From positions 26,745 to 90,744 of the forward strand of contig NZ_PVTZ01000013.1 of assembly GCF_003003125.1 (NCBI RefSeq): a DNA stretch of 64,000 nucleotides, in the 5' to 3' direction. The notes beneath the pieces are model-generated. The model was not told the DNA's origin and did no database searches. It saw only the letters and a list, made by a program, of their open reading frames with translations. The translations under genes and the position numbers were made by a program. Shown one piece after another: positions 62,306 to 64,000 of the stretch. Position 1 is the stretch's first letter; each line of letters begins with the position of its first letter. The stretch comes from Laceyella sediminis. GTDB taxonomy: Bacteria; Bacillota; Bacilli; Thermoactinomycetales; Thermoactinomycetaceae.

Positions 62306-63607
62306 ATGCAACGGACATCAGTCAATGTCGGCTTGTTGGGTTTTGGAACAGTAGGGACAGGCGTGGTGCGGATTATTTCAGCCCATCAGGAAGATTTGGT
62401 CAAACAAACGGGAATGGGTGTGAACATCCATAAGATCCTCGTTCGCGATCGGGACAAGCCGCGGAGCGTTCCCGGCATGGAGCATCTTGTTACCGATCGG
62501 GCGGAAGAGATTTTGCAAGATCCCGCCATTGATGTGGTGATTGAGGTGATGGGGGGCATCCATCCGGCCAAAGAATACATCTGTGCCGCGTTGGAGCGGG
62601 GCAAACATGTCGTCACGGCTAATAAAGATCTGATGGCGCTTTATGGAGCGGAGATTTTAACTTTGGCCAAAGAGCGGGGGAGTGACGTTTTTTATGAAGC
62701 CAGTGTGGCTGGAGGCGTGCCGATTCTGCGGGCGCTGGAAGAAAGTTTCTCCTCTGACCGCATCACCAAAATCATGGGGATTGTCAATGGCACTACCAAC
62801 TACATTTTGAGCAAGATGAGCCAAGATGGGGCCTCCTATGAGGAAGTGCTGAAGGAGGCGCAGGCTCTGGGATTTGCGGAGGCTGACCCCTCTTCCGATG
62901 TTGACGGGATCGATGCTGCGCGCAAAATGACCATTTTGTCCACACTGGGGTTCCGGGTACCGGTGGCGCTGGAAGAAGTGGATGTGAAAGGAATCCGCGG
63001 AGTAACTCAAGATGATATCGCGTTTGGGAAAAAGCTAGGCTATGAAATTAAGCTGATGGGACTCGCCCAGCGCGACGATGACAAGATCGAGGTGAGTGTC
63101 GAGCCGACGATGGTTCATCACTCCCATCCCCTGGCTTCTGTCAACGGGGTGTTTAATGCCGTGTATGTGTATGGCGAAGCAGTAGGCGAAACGATGTTTT
63201 ACGGACCAGGTGCGGGCGAATTGCCCACGGCTACTTCGGTCGTATCAGATTTAGTGATGGTGGTTAAAAATATGAAGCTACATGTCAATGGGCAGGGGAT
63301 GGTTGCTCCATACAAAGAAAAACGGATGAAAGAAGAAACGGAAAAGCTGTCCAAGTACTTTTTGCGCATGGTGGTGACGGATCAGCGCGGGGTGCTGGCT
63401 CGTATCACCCAGTTATTTGCTGACAATAACATCTCTCTCGGCCAAGTGATCCAACAGCCGCTTCCAGAAAGCGAAGAAGCGGAGATTGTGTTGGTGACGC
63501 ATGAGATTACCAAACATGATTTGCGGCAGGTTTTGCTGGCGTTGGCGGACATGGATGTGACGAAAGAGATTAAAAGTTGGTACCGGGTGGAGGGCGGCGA
63601 CGAATAA
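62306..63607 (+). CDS. hom: Homoserine dehydrogenase
   Basis: 433 residues. NAD(P)-binding Rossmann motif VGLLGFGTVGTGVV, the AAL-type block HVVTANKDLMALYG, catalytic region YEASVAGGVPILRAL and GIVNGTTNYILSKM, and Lys in FAEADPSSDVDGIDAARKM. A C-terminal ACT domain (about 350-433, VVTDQRGVLARITQLFADNN) gives feedback control by threonine. It reduces aspartate semialdehyde to homoserine. GGAGG precedes the ATG by 7 bases. In many Bacilli thrC and thrB follow; here the next 390 bases hold no gene. Confidence 0.97.
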   Translation: MQRTSVNVGLLGFGTVGTGVVRIISAHQEDLVKQTGMGVNIHKILVRDRDKPRSVPGMEHLVTDRAEEILQDPAIDVVIEVMGGIHPAKEYICAALERGKHVVTANKDLMALYGAEILTLAKERGSDVFYEASVAGGVPILRALEESFSSDRITKIMGIVNGTTNYILSKMSQDGASYEEVLKEAQALGFAEADPSSDVDGIDAARKMTILSTLGFRVPVALEEVDVKGIRGVTQDDIAFGKKLGYEIKLMGLAQRDDDKIEVSVEPTMVHHSHPLASVNGVFNAVYVYGEAVGETMFYGPGAGELPTATSVVSDLVMVVKNMKLHVNGQGMVAPYKEKRMKEETEKLSKYFLRMVVTDQRGVLARITQLFADNNISLGQVIQQPLPESEEAEIVLVTHEITKHDLRQVLLALADMDVTKEIKSWYRVEGGDE

Positions 63608-64000
63608 CCCTTAGCGTAATAAGAGGATTTAGTAACGCTTGGAGAGCATAATCAATTAGGGTCGCAAGACAAATCTAGGAGGTGTGCAAGGAGTAGCTCG
63701 GCCGTGTCCAGCGTATCTTTTGTTTCGGGACGAGAGGGGCTAATGAGGTCATACATCATACGTCTAATTATCAAACTGCCAAGTAGGTCTGCCGTGGCAT
63801 GGGATCGAGGCGGTGTGCAGAAGAAAGCGGGATGGGGTGTGGTACCCCATCCCGCGAGAATGTTGACAAACCCTGCGAATCAACTTTGTTGATCGCAGGG
63901 TTTTTGTATATAAAAGGGATATAAACAATTAATGGATGAATATCAACCCATATAAACTTAAAACCACCTCCCTTACCTGCTCTCGAAAGCAGCATAGCCA
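63608..64000. other. Non-coding end of window with two adjacent hairpins
   Basis: I see no supported gene in this stretch. Two hairpins stand out: GCGGGATGGGGT (63827-63838) pairing perfectly with 63844-63855, followed on the minus strand by TTTCTTCT, so a possible terminator of a minus-strand gene; and AAACCCTGCGA/TCGCAGGGTTT (63868-63903) with T5 on the plus strand, probably the terminator of hom. Confidence 0.6.

Noticed and set aside
63704..63892. 62-residue frame after hom
   Set aside because: It spans two hairpins that look like terminators and has a poor start; no motif.

Overview
The window looks like chromosomal DNA of an aerobic, endospore-forming Firmicute (Bacillales). The reasons are a three-gene ger germinant-receptor operon, a spoVAC-spoVAD-spoVAE operon behind a SigG-like promoter, spo0M, a CdaS-type diadenylate cyclase, T-box and c-di-AMP riboswitch leaders, GGAGG-type ribosome sites with frequent TTG/GTG starts, and base composition close to half GC by eye. 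A Thermoactinomycetaceae-like host is my best guess, but this is inference. No rRNA, tRNA or CRISPR array was recognised.

Layout. 1-8.5 kb: TVP38/TMEM64 membrane protein (cut by the edge), copZ with a CsoR-like operator, a secreted erythromycin-esterase-family protein, a V8-like glutamyl endopeptidase, topB, and a YitT protein. 8.5-18.2 kb (minus strand): gerA/gerB/gerC germination operon, czrA-czcD zinc efflux pair, and a two-component system upstream of a GH101/GH129-like lipoprotein glycosidase. 18.4-29 kb: RraA-like protein, two drug-type MFS pumps (one paired with a MarR regulator), yuaF-floT, Cu/Zn-SOD, a DODA-type dioxygenase, an acyl-CoA ligase and a GNAT protein. 29.2-36.3 kb: the most coherent block. 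It holds c-di-AMP synthase cdaS, a ydaO-type c-di-AMP riboswitch driving the K+ importer kimA, DUF1657 and DUF421-DUF1657 genes, spoVAC/AD/AE, and a CBS protein of the DarB/CbpB type behind an unrecognised attenuator-like leader RNA. 36.4-45.8 kb: a SulP transporter, two tandem two-component systems and a 1034-residue MMPL exporter.

45.8-64 kb is a patchwork of intact metabolic genes (mtaD, thrC, HAD phosphatase, brnQ under two tandem isoleucine T-boxes, spo0M, hom) and decaying ones. The decaying genes are a frameshifted, N-terminally truncated radical SAM/SPASM gene beside an ATPase, a SulP remnant, a DUF6612-like fragment, an aldonolactone-oxidase pseudogene split by the right end of an IS200/IS605-type element, and a broken MocR/PdxR-type regulator. 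A proteobacterial-type FadR is coupled to a fatty-acid-hydroxylase gene here.

How the genes work together. The 29-36 kb block joins synthesis of c-di-AMP, a c-di-AMP-sensing RNA, K+ uptake and spore calcium-dipicolinate channel genes. With the germinant receptor it forms the spore and ion-homeostasis theme of the window. Metal handling (copZ, czrA-czcD, sodC), drug efflux and amino-acid supply (brnQ, thrC, hom) make up most of the rest.
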